NCBI GenBank assembly: GCA_900538475.1
Contig: UPYT01000008.1
Span: forward strand, 1-64,000
Length of the DNA: 64,000 nt
Origin: an uncultured Clostridium sp.
GTDB taxonomy: Bacteria; Bacillota; Clostridia; Lachnospirales; Lachnospiraceae
Reading direction: 5' to 3'
The notes under the pieces: model-generated
Told to the model about the DNA's origin: nothing
Seen by the model: only the letters and a program-made list of their open reading frames with translations
The model's database searches: none
Program-made: the position numbers and the translations under genes
Shown: positions 44,391-53,639 of the stretch, in pieces
How the letters are laid out: the number at the start of each line of letters is the position of its first letter
Position numbering within the stretch: the stretch's first letter is position 1

Positions 44391-45272
44391 ATGAGTTTTC
44401 TGTCTTATTTGATCAATGGAATCAGCCTGGGCAGCATTTACGCGATTATTGCTCTGGGTTATACCATGGTTTACGGAATTGCCAGGATGCTGAATTTTGC
44501 ACACGGGGATATTATTATGGTGGGCGGATTTGTCATCTTTACCATTGTCAGCACCATGGGTATGCCGCCGCTGCTGGGAATTCTTGTAGCAGTTGCAGCG
44601 TGTACGGTGCTTGGCGTTGTGATTGAGCGTGTGGCATATAAGCCGCTGCGGGGGGCATCCTCTCTGGCAGTCCTGATTACAGCTATCGGCGTCAGTTATC
44701 TGCTTCAGAATGTGGCTCTGCTGATTTTCGGATCCAATGCCCGTCAGTTTACTTCCGTGGTTAATGTTCCCAGTCTGAAGCTGGCAGACGGCGCATTGTC
44801 TATATCCGGCGTTACAATGGTTACGATTGCGACCTGCCTTATAATTATGGTTGGACTGACTCAGTTTATCAATAAGACAAAGGTGGGACAGGCTATGCTT
44901 GCTGTATCAGAGGATCAGGGAGCGGCAACCTTAATGGGAATTGATGTAAACAGGACGATTGCCATTACCTTTGCTATCGGCTCTGCTCTGGCGGCTATTG
45001 CCGGCGCTCTGCTGTGCTCAACCTATCCGTCTCTGACTCCTTATACTGGCTCTATGCCCGGTATCAAGGCCTTTGTGGCTGCGGTATTTGGGGGAATCGG
45101 TTCCATACCCGGCGCCCTGATTGGAGGCGTGCTTCTGGGCGTTATTGAAAACCTGTCTAAGGCGTACATCTCCTCTCAGCTTTCGGACGCGATTGTATTT
45201 TCTGTGCTGATTGTAGTGCTTCTGGTACGCCCCACAGGAATTCTGGGTAAAAAAATTATGGAGAAAGTGTAG
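44391..45272 (+). CDS. livH: Branched-chain amino-acid ABC permease LivH
   Basis: 293-aa membrane permease. Family blocks are NGISLGSIYAIIALGYTMVY (about 10-29), MLNFAHGDIIMVGGF and the EAA-like loop around AVSEDQGAATLMGIDV; GLV-type glycine-rich segments such as AVFGGIGSIPGALIGG follow. ATG 44391 has GAAGAGG 10 nt upstream; the GTG nine bases earlier is too close. It pairs with LivM to form the channel. Confidence 0.93.
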   Translation: MSFLSYLINGISLGSIYAIIALGYTMVYGIARMLNFAHGDIIMVGGFVIFTIVSTMGMPPLLGILVAVAACTVLGVVIERVAYKPLRGASSLAVLITAIGVSYLLQNVALLIFGSNARQFTSVVNVPSLKLADGALSISGVTMVTIATCLIIMVGLTQFINKTKVGQAMLAVSEDQGAATLMGIDVNRTIAITFAIGSALAAIAGALLCSTYPSLTPYTGSMPGIKAFVAAVFGGIGSIPGALIGGVLLGVIENLSKAYISSQLSDAIVFSVLIVVLLVRPTGILGKKIMEKV

Positions 45273-45281
45273 GTGTGTGTG

Positions 45282-46349
45282 ATGAAGAAAAATAAAACTC
45301 TGATTCAAAACAGTATCACATACGCAATCGTAATCGGCGCCTGGGCTTTGATGACGGTTCTGTCCTCAACTGGTCATATGAGCAGCCTGATGAAGGGACT
45401 TCTGGTTCCTATTTGTATTTATGTGATTTTAGCAGTATCTCTGAATCTGACTGTTGGAATTCTGGGAGAGCTGAGCCTGGGACATGCCGGATTTATGTGT
45501 GTAGGTGCATTTTCAGGCGCATTTTTTACGAATTGTATGGAAAATGTGATTCCCAGCGTGGGCCTGCGCTTTTTCCTGGCTCTTCTTTTGGGCGCAGCAG
45601 TTGCAGGAATATTTGGAATCCTTATAGGAATTCCGGTTCTGAGACTGAAGGGCGATTACCTGGCGATTGTAACCCTGGCTTTCGGCGAGATTATCAAAAA
45701 CCTGATCAATGCCATGTATGTGGGCCGTGACAGCACAGGATTTCACTTTTCCATTAAGGATACCCTGTCTCTGGGAATGGATGAGACAGGAGTTGTCCTG
45801 ATCAAAGGCGCGCAGGGAATTACAGGAACCCCGAAGGCGGCAACCTTTACCATTGGAATTTTGCTGGTGCTTCTGACGTTGTTTATCGTACTAAACCTGA
45901 TTCACTCCAGAGCGGGACGGGCGATTATGTCCATTCGTGACAACCGGATTGCAGCGGAATCCATTGGCATTAATATTACCAAATATAAGTTAATGGCATT
46001 TTCCATTTCAGCAGCTCTGGCTGGAGTTGCGGGCGTTCTGTATGCGCACAACCTGTCCAGTCTGGCAGCTACTCCGAAAAATTTCGGCTATAACATGTCC
46101 ATTATGATCCTGGTATTTGTGGTTCTTGGTGGACTGGGCAATATCCGCGGTTCTATGATTGCCGCTGTTGTACTGACTGTACTTCCGGAGCTGCTCCGTG
46201 GACTGAACGATTACCGTATGCTGATTTATGCGGTTGTCCTGATTGTAATGATGCTGTTTAATTCCAGTCCCAAGGCGATCGAAATCCGTTCTGTTGTGCT
46301 GGATAAAATAAAGCAAAAGAGAAAATCCACTGCGAAGGAGGCTGCGTAA
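45282..46349 (+). CDS. livM: Branched-chain amino-acid ABC permease LivM
   Basis: 355-aa permease. Signature segments are LNLTVGILGELSLGHAGFMC (about 50-69), GDYLAIVTLAFGEI (about 122-135), SIRDNRIAAESIGINI (EAA-like loop) and VFVVLGGLGNIRGSMIAAV. It starts at ATG 45282 after AGGTG, 9 nt past the livH stop. Its C-terminal tail is lysine-rich and cytoplasmic. Confidence 0.93.
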   Translation: MKKNKTLIQNSITYAIVIGAWALMTVLSSTGHMSSLMKGLLVPICIYVILAVSLNLTVGILGELSLGHAGFMCVGAFSGAFFTNCMENVIPSVGLRFFLALLLGAAVAGIFGILIGIPVLRLKGDYLAIVTLAFGEIIKNLINAMYVGRDSTGFHFSIKDTLSLGMDETGVVLIKGAQGITGTPKAATFTIGILLVLLTLFIVLNLIHSRAGRAIMSIRDNRIAAESIGINITKYKLMAFSISAALAGVAGVLYAHNLSSLAATPKNFGYNMSIMILVFVVLGGLGNIRGSMIAAVVLTVLPELLRGLNDYRMLIYAVVLIVMMLFNSSPKAIEIRSVVLDKIKQKRKSTAKEAA

Positions 46350-46350
46350 G

Positions 46351-47109
46351 ATGGCACTGCTTGAAGTAAGGAATATAGGGATTTCCTTTGGTGGCCTGAA
46401 GGCGGTTAATGATTTCAGCCTCACCATTGAAAAAGGGCAGCTTTACGGTCTGATTGGACCGAATGGAGCTGGAAAAACAACGGTATTCAATCTGCTCACT
46501 GGCGTGTATAAGCCTGATACCGGTTCTATTTTTCTGGACGGAAAAAATCTGACTGGAAAAAAGACCATAGAAATTAATCAGGCTGGAATTGCAAGAACCT
46601 TCCAGAATATCCGTCTCTTTAAGGAACTGTCTGTATTGGACAACGTAAAGGCAGGTCTTCATAATCACCATAAGTATTCTACCATTGAAGGACTTCTTCG
46701 CCTGCCCAGGTATTATCGGGTAGAGAAGGAGATGAATGAACGGGCGATGGAGCTTTTGAAGGTCTTTGATCTGGATGGAGAGTGGGATTACAAGGCATCC
46801 AACCTTCCCTATGGAAAACAGAGAAAGCTGGAGATTGCCCGTGCTCTGGCTACGGAGCCCAAGCTTCTGCTTCTGGATGAGCCGGCAGCCGGCATGAACC
46901 CGAATGAAACCATGGAGCTGATGAATACCATTCGTTTTGTGAGGGATCAGTTTGATATGACGATTCTTTTAATTGAGCATGATATGAAGCTGGTTTCCGG
47001 TATCTGTGAAAAGCTGACTGTATTAAACTTCGGCCAGGTTCTGACCCAGGGAGATACGTCGGAAGTGTTGAATGATAAGCGTGTAATTACCGCTTACCTT
47101 GGAGAGTAG
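46351..47109 (+). CDS. livG: Branched-chain amino-acid ABC ATPase LivG
   Basis: 252-aa ATPase. Walker A GPNGAGKT (about 37-44), LivG-type signature LPYGKQRKLEIARAL in place of LSGGQ, Walker B LLLLDEPAAGMNP and the H-loop LIEHDMKLV. The first of the two unequal ATPases of the Liv importer, 1 nt after livM. Confidence 0.95.
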   Translation: MALLEVRNIGISFGGLKAVNDFSLTIEKGQLYGLIGPNGAGKTTVFNLLTGVYKPDTGSIFLDGKNLTGKKTIEINQAGIARTFQNIRLFKELSVLDNVKAGLHNHHKYSTIEGLLRLPRYYRVEKEMNERAMELLKVFDLDGEWDYKASNLPYGKQRKLEIARALATEPKLLLLDEPAAGMNPNETMELMNTIRFVRDQFDMTILLIEHDMKLVSGICEKLTVLNFGQVLTQGDTSEVLNDKRVITAYLGE

Positions 47110-47123
47110 GAGGAGAAGCGATT

Positions 47124-47834
47124 ATGGCAATTCTTGAGGTAAAAGACCTGGAAGTTTATTATGGCGTGATCCAGGCCATAAGGGGAATCTCCTTTGAAGT
47201 AAAACAGGGGGAGATTATTGCCCTCATCGGCGCCAATGGAGCCGGAAAAACAACAACGTTGCAGACGATTACCGGTCTGATTCCGTCCAAGTCCGGAAAG
47301 ATTTTTTATGAAGGCAAGGATATTACCAAAATTCCGGGACACAAGCTGGTATCTATGGGGATTGCTCATGTGCCGGAGGGACGCCGGGTATTTGCATCAC
47401 TTTCCGTTCTGCAGAATCTGAAGCTGGGGGCATACACCCGCAGCGACAAAAAAGAGCTGGAGGATACCCTTCAGATGATTTATAAGCGATTCCCCCGTCT
47501 GGAGGAGCGAAAAAATCAGATGGCTGGAACTCTTTCCGGAGGAGAGCAGCAGATGCTGGCTATGGGACGGGCGCTGATGTCTCATCCCAAGCTGATTGTT
47601 CTTGATGAGCCGTCCATGGGACTGTCCCCCATTTATGTCAATGAGATTTTTGATATTATTCAGAAAATCAATGAAGACGGGGTAACGGTGCTTCTGGTTG
47701 AGCAGAACGCAAAGAAGGCACTTTCCATTGCCAACCGTGCTTATGTGCTTGAGACAGGTTCTATCGCTCTTTCAGGCGATGCTGCAAAGCTGATGAATGA
47801 TGATTCCGTAAAGAAGGCATATTTAAGCGAATAG
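47124..47834 (+). CDS. livF: Branched-chain amino-acid ABC ATPase LivF
   Basis: 236-aa ATPase. Walker A GANGAGKT (about 37-44), signature LSGGEQQMLAMGRALM, Walker B LIVLDEPSMGLSP and H-loop LLVEQNAKKAL. Partner of LivG; last gene of the operon, followed after about 70 nt by a terminator. Confidence 0.96.
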   Translation: MAILEVKDLEVYYGVIQAIRGISFEVKQGEIIALIGANGAGKTTTLQTITGLIPSKSGKIFYEGKDITKIPGHKLVSMGIAHVPEGRRVFASLSVLQNLKLGAYTRSDKKELEDTLQMIYKRFPRLEERKNQMAGTLSGGEQQMLAMGRALMSHPKLIVLDEPSMGLSPIYVNEIFDIIQKINEDGVTVLLVEQNAKKALSIANRAYVLETGSIALSGDAAKLMNDDSVKKAYLSE

Positions 47835-47904
47835 GGATAAATCTGTGAGTAATCACCTTGATTCGTAAAAATTGTGGCAAAATATCAGAAAATAAATCAA
47901 ATTT

Positions 47905-47937
47905 AAGGGAAAAGTTGTAGACTTTTCCCTTATTTTT
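47905..47937 (+). terminator. Terminator of the liv operon
   Basis: AAGGGAAAAGT (47905-47915), loop TGTAG, ACTTTTCCCTT (47921-47931), then ATTTTT. Confidence 0.93.
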
Positions 47938-47947
47938 ATGGTATGAT
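47918..47947 (+). promoter_or_regulatory. Candidate promoter of pfp
   Basis: TAGACT (47918-47923), an 18-nt spacer and TATGAT (47942-47947) preceded by TGG (extended -10). The -35 lies in the preceding terminator hairpin. The 85-nt leader has ACAGACT/AGTCTGT arms that could pair. Confidence 0.45.
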
Positions 47948-48031
47948 TTGCTATAAGAAAAACAGACTGTTTCCTGGAATGGGGGTTATTTTTGGAGAAT
48001 AGTCTGTAATGTATAAGAGGAGGGGTTCATC

Positions 48032-49270
48032 ATGAAAGGTAACGTGATAGTAGGACAGTCGGGAGGCCCAACAGCAGTTATCAATTCCAGTCTTGCAGGA
48101 GTGTACAGAACAGCGATCGATCGTGGGGCAAAAAAGGTTTATGGTATGCTGTACGGGATTCAGGGGCTCATGGATGAACAGTATGTAGATCTGTCAAAGC
48201 ATATCCACAGTGATCTGGATGTGGAGATTTTAAAGCGGACACCTTCTGCTTTTTTAGGAACCTGTCGGTATAAGCTGCCGGAAATTCACGAGAATCAGGA
48301 AACCTTTGTACGGATTTTTGAAATTCTGGAAAAGCTGAATATTGAGTGCTTTATTTATATTGGTGGAAATGATTCCATGGATACCATCAAAAAGTTATCG
48401 GATTATGCGATTCTGACAGGGAAAAAGCAGAAGTTCGTAGGTGTTCCCAAGACAATTGATAATGATCTGGCTCTGACTGATCATACGCCCGGATACGGAA
48501 GCGCGGCAAAATATATTGCCACCTCCACGAAAGAGGTTATTCGGGATGGTCTGGGATTCTCCTATAAGAAAAAGCTGGTTACTATTATTGAAATTATGGG
48601 ACGGAATGCGGGCTGGCTGACTGGCGCATCGGCACTTTCCCGCGGTGAGGACTGTGATGGACCGGATCTGATTTATCTTCCGGAAATTGCTTTTGATATT
48701 GAAAAATTCAAAGGAAGAGTACGCCATCTTCTGGAAAAGAAGGATGTGGTTGTGGTTGCTGTTTCTGAGGGAATCCGTACAGCTGACGGCCGCTATGTCA
48801 GTGAACTGGGAACGGGCGTAGATTATGTGGATGCTTTTGGTCATAAGCAGCTGACGGGAACAGCCAGCTATCTGGCAAATGTAATCAATCAGGAAATCGG
48901 CTGCAAGACAAGAGCGGTAGAATTCAGTACTCTCCAGAGAAGCGCAGCCCATCTGGCCTCCAGAGTAGATGTGAATGAGGCATTTATGGTGGGAGGAGCA
49001 GCTGTGAAGGCGGCAGATGAGGGTGATTCTGGAAAGATGGTTGTCATTGATCGTGTTTCCGATGATCCTTATCAGTGTGCAACAGGTATCTATGATGTAC
49101 ATAAGATTGCGAACGGAGAAAAGCTGGTACCCAGAGAGTGGATTACCAAGGACGGAACCTATGTAACGGAGGAATTTATTGATTATGTAAAACCTCTGAT
49201 TCAGGGCGATTCTCCTTCTGTAATGGTAGATGGTATTCCGCGCCATTTGTATATGTCCGCAAAAAGATAA
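48032..49270 (+). CDS. pfp: Diphosphate--fructose-6-phosphate 1-phosphotransferase
   Basis: 412-aa phosphofructokinase. GGNDSMDT (about 111-118) has Asp where ATP-dependent enzymes have Gly, and PKTIDND (about 136-142) has Lys where they have Gly; both are hallmarks of PPi-dependent enzymes. It catalyses the reversible phosphorylation of fructose 6-phosphate with pyrophosphate. AGAGGAGGGG precedes the ATG. A small HD gene follows after 12 nt. Confidence 0.9.
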   Translation: MKGNVIVGQSGGPTAVINSSLAGVYRTAIDRGAKKVYGMLYGIQGLMDEQYVDLSKHIHSDLDVEILKRTPSAFLGTCRYKLPEIHENQETFVRIFEILEKLNIECFIYIGGNDSMDTIKKLSDYAILTGKKQKFVGVPKTIDNDLALTDHTPGYGSAAKYIATSTKEVIRDGLGFSYKKKLVTIIEIMGRNAGWLTGASALSRGEDCDGPDLIYLPEIAFDIEKFKGRVRHLLEKKDVVVVAVSEGIRTADGRYVSELGTGVDYVDAFGHKQLTGTASYLANVINQEIGCKTRAVEFSTLQRSAAHLASRVDVNEAFMVGGAAVKAADEGDSGKMVVIDRVSDDPYQCATGIYDVHKIANGEKLVPREWITKDGTYVTEEFIDYVKPLIQGDSPSVMVDGIPRHLYMSAKR

Positions 49271-49282
49271 AGGAGGCTGCCT

Positions 49283-49723
49283 ATGAACTTATCAGCAGCG
49301 ATTGAATTTGCAACAGCAGCTCTTGCAGAAAAGGTGGATGATAAGGGCAGTCCGTACATTAACCATGCTTTAAGAGTCATGGAGAGGATGGATACGGAAG
49401 AGGAAAAGATGGCTGCAGTCCTTCATGATGTGGTGGAGGATACAGAGATTACGCTGCAGGATCTCTGTGATGCCGGCTTCTCCAGAGAAGTGGTGGAAAC
49501 CGTTGAGATTCTGACAAAAAGGCAGGATATGACATATTTTGATTATATTGATGACATTCACTGGAGTGAAACCGCATCAAAGATTAAGATTGCCGAAATT
49601 GAAGACAATCTCGATATCATGCGGGTGAAAAAAATGTCTTTCCGGACGTATTCAACGGAAAAACGCGCAGAAATGGCTCTGGCAATTCTGCGGGGTGAAA
49701 ATGTGAAAAACGATTATAAATAA
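49283..49723 (+). CDS. Small SpoT-like HD hydrolase
   Basis: 146-aa HD protein resembling the (p)ppGpp hydrolase domain of SpoT/Mesh1: SPYINHALRVMERM (about 24-37), AVLHDVVEDTEITLQDL (HD-ED motif, about 46-62) and KIKIAEIEDNLDIMR. There is no synthetase, TGS or ACT domain. It might hydrolyse ppGpp or a related nucleotide; activity is unproven. It is co-transcribed with pfp (12-nt gap). Confidence 0.78.
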   Translation: MNLSAAIEFATAALAEKVDDKGSPYINHALRVMERMDTEEEKMAAVLHDVVEDTEITLQDLCDAGFSREVVETVEILTKRQDMTYFDYIDDIHWSETASKIKIAEIEDNLDIMRVKKMSFRTYSTEKRAEMALAILRGENVKNDYK

Positions 49724-49746
49724 TCTGGTCCCCCCTGGCATATACT
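49717..49746 (+). promoter_or_regulatory. Candidate sigma-E promoter of spoIVA
   Basis: CATATACT (49739-49746) matches the sigma-E -10 (CATACAAT type) at seven of eight positions allowing the degenerate site; TAAATAAT (49717-49724) sits at the right spacing for a sigma-E -35. Mother-cell sigma-E drives spoIVA in Bacillus. Confidence 0.5.
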
Positions 49747-49773
49747 GTATCAGTATAGCGAGGGGGTATCTTC

Positions 49774-51249
49774 ATGGATCAGTATAATATTTATAAAGAT
49801 ATGGAGGCGCGGACAGGCGGCGAACTGTATTTGGGAGTGGTTGGGCCTGTGCGGACAGGAAAGTCTACATTTATCAAACGGTTTATGGAACGGATGGTTC
49901 TGCCGGAGATAGAGGATGAGCATCATCGTGCAAGAACCAGAGACGAACTTCCTCAGAGCGCAGCCGGAGTGACCATTATGACTACAGAGCCAAAGTTTAT
50001 TCCAAAGGAGGCAGCCAGACTTCAGCTGGGGGACGGGATTTCTGTACAGGTACGTCTGATCGACTGCGTGGGATTTATGGTGGACGGCGCTGGAGGCCAC
50101 ATGGAGCAGGAGAGAGAACGTCTTGTAAAAACGCCCTGGTTCGAAGAGGAAATTCCTTTTACCAGGGCGGCAGAGATTGGAACAAGAAAGGTGATTCGGG
50201 ATCATTCCACCATAGGCCTTGTAGTGACTGCAGACGGTTCTTTTGGAGATTTGAAACGGGATTCTTATATTCAGGCAGAAAAGACGGCAGTCAGTGAACT
50301 GAAGGCCATTGGAAAGCCCTTTTTAGTTCTTCTTAATTCTGCTCGCCCGTATTCTGAGGATACCAGAACTCTGCAAAAGAGTCTGGAGAAGGAGTACGGC
50401 GTTTCTGTTATGGCAGTGAACTGTGAACAGCTGAAAACAGAGGATATTAACCGGATCCTGGAACAGGTGCTGCAGGAATTCCCTGTAACTGAGGTGGATT
50501 TTTACATACCCAGATGGGTGGAGATTCTCCCGTCTACACACTGGCTGAAGGAGCAGATCATCAGGAAGGCCGGGGAATTAATGGGGAAAATACGTCATAT
50601 GAAGGATGTTCCTCAGGATTTTAATGATGGCTCAGAGCCGGCGATTCGCTCTATGAAGACAGAAGAAATGGATATGTCAAATGGTCGAATCCGGGTGCAG
50701 GTGGGATTGGAGGACGGATATTATTACCAGATTCTGAGCGATTATGCAGGCATTGAAATCGAAGATGAGTATCAGCTGATGGAAAAGCTAAAGGAGCTTT
50801 CCGCTATGCAGGGAGAGTACGGCAAGGTTCTCAATGCAATGAATCAGGTACGGATGAAGGGGTACGGCGTTGTGACTCCGGAACGCTCGGAAATTATTCT
50901 GGATGAACCGACGGTTATCCGTCATGGGAACCGTTATGGGGTAAAAATGCGGGCAGAGGCACCTTCCATTAATATGATTAAGGCCCACATTCAGACGGAA
51001 ATTGCGCCGATTGTAGGAAGTGAGGAGCAGGCCAGGGATCTGATTGCCTATATGAAGGAAAACGCCAAAAAGGAAGAAAACGGCATCTGGGATACCAATA
51101 TTTTTGGGAAATCCATAGAACAGATTGTCGAAGACGGCATTCAGGCAAAAATCAGCCAGATGACAGAGGACTGCCAGTCCCGTCTCCAGGACGCTCTCCA
51201 GAAAATCATCAACGACAGCAACGGCGGAATGATATGCATCATCATCTAG
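49774..51249 (+). CDS. spoIVA: Stage IV sporulation protein A
   Basis: 491-aa ATP-hydrolysing coat-basement protein that polymerises around the forespore. The TRAFAC-type Walker A is GPVRTGKST (about 24-32), followed by LIDCVGFMVDGAGGH and VTADGSFGDL. The C-terminus GGMICIII matches the SpoVM-interacting end of SpoIVA. The length is standard. In many clostridia it follows gpsA; here a liv operon and pfp lie between. Confidence 0.97.
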   Translation: MDQYNIYKDMEARTGGELYLGVVGPVRTGKSTFIKRFMERMVLPEIEDEHHRARTRDELPQSAAGVTIMTTEPKFIPKEAARLQLGDGISVQVRLIDCVGFMVDGAGGHMEQERERLVKTPWFEEEIPFTRAAEIGTRKVIRDHSTIGLVVTADGSFGDLKRDSYIQAEKTAVSELKAIGKPFLVLLNSARPYSEDTRTLQKSLEKEYGVSVMAVNCEQLKTEDINRILEQVLQEFPVTEVDFYIPRWVEILPSTHWLKEQIIRKAGELMGKIRHMKDVPQDFNDGSEPAIRSMKTEEMDMSNGRIRVQVGLEDGYYYQILSDYAGIEIEDEYQLMEKLKELSAMQGEYGKVLNAMNQVRMKGYGVVTPERSEIILDEPTVIRHGNRYGVKMRAEAPSINMIKAHIQTEIAPIVGSEEQARDLIAYMKENAKKEENGIWDTNIFGKSIEQIVEDGIQAKISQMTEDCQSRLQDALQKIINDSNGGMICIII

Positions 51250-51255
51250 CAGTGC

Positions 51256-51319
51256 CGCCCTGTCCCCTCCTGCACCCCCTTGTGCTTGCACAAAAGGAGG
51301 TGCAGGAGGGGACAGGGCG
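51256..51319. repeat. GC-rich long hairpin downstream of spoIVA
   Basis: Arms 51256-51276 and 51299-51319 are exact 21-bp reverse complements (CGCCCTGTCCCCTCC start); the centre has a further TTGTGC/GCACAA pairing. It has no U-tract. A GGGC-GAGA-GCCC mini-hairpin follows at about 51322-51333, then GC-rich sequence to 51390. The block is much richer in GC than its surroundings and looks like an inserted repeat element. Confidence 0.75.
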
Positions 51320-51421
51320 ATAGGGCGAGAGCCCGCCACCGACATGGAGCGAAGCGGAATGGAGGTGTGCACTGCGAGGGTGAGAAAGCCGAAATAAAAC
51401 TACAAAAAAGGAGGAGCTAGT

Positions 51422-53023
51422 ATGAGACTTGTATTTTGCGGAGCAGCCCATGAAGTAACCGGCAGCTGCCATTTTCTTGAAGTGGGACCGACAAAGCTGC
51501 TTGTAGACTGCGGTATGGAACAGGGTGTTAATCTGTATGAAAATCTGGAACCGCCGGTTCCCTATTCTGAGATTCAGCTGGTGCTTCTGACACATTCTCA
51601 TATAGACCATGTGGGAATGCTTCCCTACATTTATGCAAGGGGATTTCGCGGACGGATTATTGCAACAGAGGCTACCTGTGATCTCTGTAATATTATGCTG
51701 AAGGACAGTGCTCACATTCAGGAAACAGAGGCTGAGTGGAAAAACAGAAAGGCCCGTCGGGCAGGACGCCCAGAGGTGCCTCCGCTTTATGAAATGAATG
51801 ATGCTCTTGGCGTTTTAGAGCATTTTGAACCCTATAAATATGGGGAAATCGTAAAGCTGGATGATCAGATCTCGGTGCGATTTACGGATATTGGGCATCT
51901 TCTGGGGTCTGCCTCTATTGAGATCTGGATGAAAGAAGGCGATGTAGAGAAAAAAATTGTGTTCTCTGGAGATATCGGAAACAAAAATAAACCGCTGATT
52001 CGTGATCCTTCCTATACTGCGGAAGCAGACTATGCAGTAATGGAATCAACCTATGGCGATCGGCTTCATCAAAAGGGAAAGGATCATATTGGAGAGCTGG
52101 TTCGGATTGTCCAGGAAACCTTGGATCGGGGCGGCAATGTGGTAATTCCTGCATTTGCTGTGGGGCGTACTCAGGAGCTTCTGTATTATTTCCGTCATAT
52201 AAAAAGTGAGAGGCTGATCCATGGACATGACCGGTTTGAGGTATATGTAGACAGCCCCCTGGCCGTAGAGGCAACACATGTATTTAAAGAAAATCAGCTG
52301 GAATGCTATGACGATGAGACAAGAGAGCTTGTAAGGCAGGGCATTAACCCCATTTCTTTTCCGGGTCTGAAGCTTTCTGTTACCAGCGACGAATCGGTAA
52401 ATATTAACTTTGATCCTGCGCCGAAGGTTATTATTTCCGCATCGGGAATGTGCGATGCCGGACGTATCCGCCACCACTTAAAGCATAACCTCTGGAGAAA
52501 AGAATGTACGGTGGTGTTTGCTGGTTATCAGGCAGAGGGAACCATTGGACGCAGTCTGATTGATGGAAACAAGACGGTCCGTCTTTTTGGCGAGACGATA
52601 GATGTAGAGGCACATATCGAGGTTTTGCATGACATCAGCGGACACGCAGACAGAGACGGTCTGATTGAGTGGGCATGCGGTTTTCAGAAAAAACCGCAGC
52701 AGTATTTCATTGTCCATGGCAGCGATGATGTCTGCGACCGCTTTGCAGAGCTGGTTACACAAAAGACGGGGGCTCTGGCCAAGGCGCCGTTTTCCGGAGC
52801 AGAGTATGATCTGGCAAAGGGTGTCTGGATAAAAGAAACCGCAGGAATTCCCATTGCTTCCAAGTCTGCGGCGTCTAAGAAGGCCAGCGGTGTCTTTGCC
52901 CGTCTTGTGGCAGCCGGTGAGCGCCTGATGGCGGTGATTCTTCACAATGAGGGAGGCGCAAATAAGGATTTGGCAAGATTTGCCGATCAGATTAATGCCC
53001 TGTGTGACAAATGGGATAGATAG
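51422..53023 (+). CDS. MBL-fold beta-CASP RNA-processing nuclease
   Basis: 533-aa metallo-beta-lactamase fold RNase related to CPSF73-like exonucleases. Metal motif [12 protein letters not shown] (HxHxDH, about 58-69), later [16 protein letters not shown] and the beta-CASP block with [18 protein letters not shown] and GHADRDGL. It probably processes RNA ends. The C-terminal about 60 residues are Ala/Lys-rich. GGAGGAG precedes the ATG. rnhA follows after 13 nt. Confidence 0.92.
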   Translation: MRLVFCGAAHEVTGSCHFLEVGPTKLLVDCGMEQGVNLYENLEPPVPYSEIQLVLLTHSHIDHVGMLPYIYARGFRGRIIATEATCDLCNIMLKDSAHIQETEAEWKNRKARRAGRPEVPPLYEMNDALGVLEHFEPYKYGEIVKLDDQISVRFTDIGHLLGSASIEIWMKEGDVEKKIVFSGDIGNKNKPLIRDPSYTAEADYAVMESTYGDRLHQKGKDHIGELVRIVQETLDRGGNVVIPAFAVGRTQELLYYFRHIKSERLIHGHDRFEVYVDSPLAVEATHVFKENQLECYDDETRELVRQGINPISFPGLKLSVTSDESVNINFDPAPKVIISASGMCDAGRIRHHLKHNLWRKECTVVFAGYQAEGTIGRSLIDGNKTVRLFGETIDVEAHIEVLHDISGHADRDGLIEWACGFQKKPQQYFIVHGSDDVCDRFAELVTQKTGALAKAPFSGAEYDLAKGVWIKETAGIPIASKSAASKKASGVFARLVAAGERLMAVILHNEGGANKDLARFADQINALCDKWDR

Positions 53024-53036
53024 GAGAGAAAAACGG

Positions 53037-53519
53037 ATGTCAAAGGTACAGATTTATACAGATGGTTCTGCCCGGGGAAACCCGGACGGACCAGGAGGAT
53101 ATGGGGCAGTGCTCCAGTTTCTCGACAGCAAGGGGGAGCTGCATGAAAAGGTTATGTCAGCCGGATACCGGAAAACCACCAATAACAGGATGGAGCTGAT
53201 GGCGGCTATTGTGGCCCTGGAGGCATTAAACCGTCCCTGCCAGGTGGAGCTTTATTCGGATTCAAAATATCTGACAGATGCCTTTAACCAGCATTGGATT
53301 GACAACTGGGTTGCAAAAAACTGGATGCGTGGAAAGAGTGGTCCTGTAAAAAACATTGACCTGTGGAAGCGGCTGCTAAATGCAAAAAAACCGCATCAGG
53401 TGCAGTTTATCTGGGTAAAGGGCCATGCCGGACATCCGCAGAATGAACGGTGCGATTTGCTTGCTACTTCAGCGGCAGACGGGATGGATCTTCTGGTAGA
53501 TGAAGGGCTGGAAGGTTAA
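53037..53519 (+). CDS. rnhA: Ribonuclease HI
   Basis: 160-aa enzyme cleaving RNA in RNA-DNA hybrids. The catalytic DEDD residues are visible: [16 protein letters not shown] start (Asp near 8), [14 protein letters not shown] (Glu), LYSDSKYL (Asp) and NERCDLLA (Asp). [17 protein letters not shown] is the basic handle. GGAGAG lies upstream of ATG 53037; the longer frame inside the preceding gene lacks a site. Confidence 0.96.
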   Translation: MSKVQIYTDGSARGNPDGPGGYGAVLQFLDSKGELHEKVMSAGYRKTTNNRMELMAAIVALEALNRPCQVELYSDSKYLTDAFNQHWIDNWVAKNWMRGKSGPVKNIDLWKRLLNAKKPHQVQFIWVKGHAGHPQNERCDLLATSAADGMDLLVDEGLEG

Positions 53520-53639
53520 GGTCTGCAATCTTAAAGAAAATCTTACAAATGCTTACTTCTTTCGGTTTTGTATTTTCTTTCCATTCTGTTTATGTTATTA
53601 TCAGAAAGACAAAAGAACAGACAGAGTGGGGCAGAAAAT

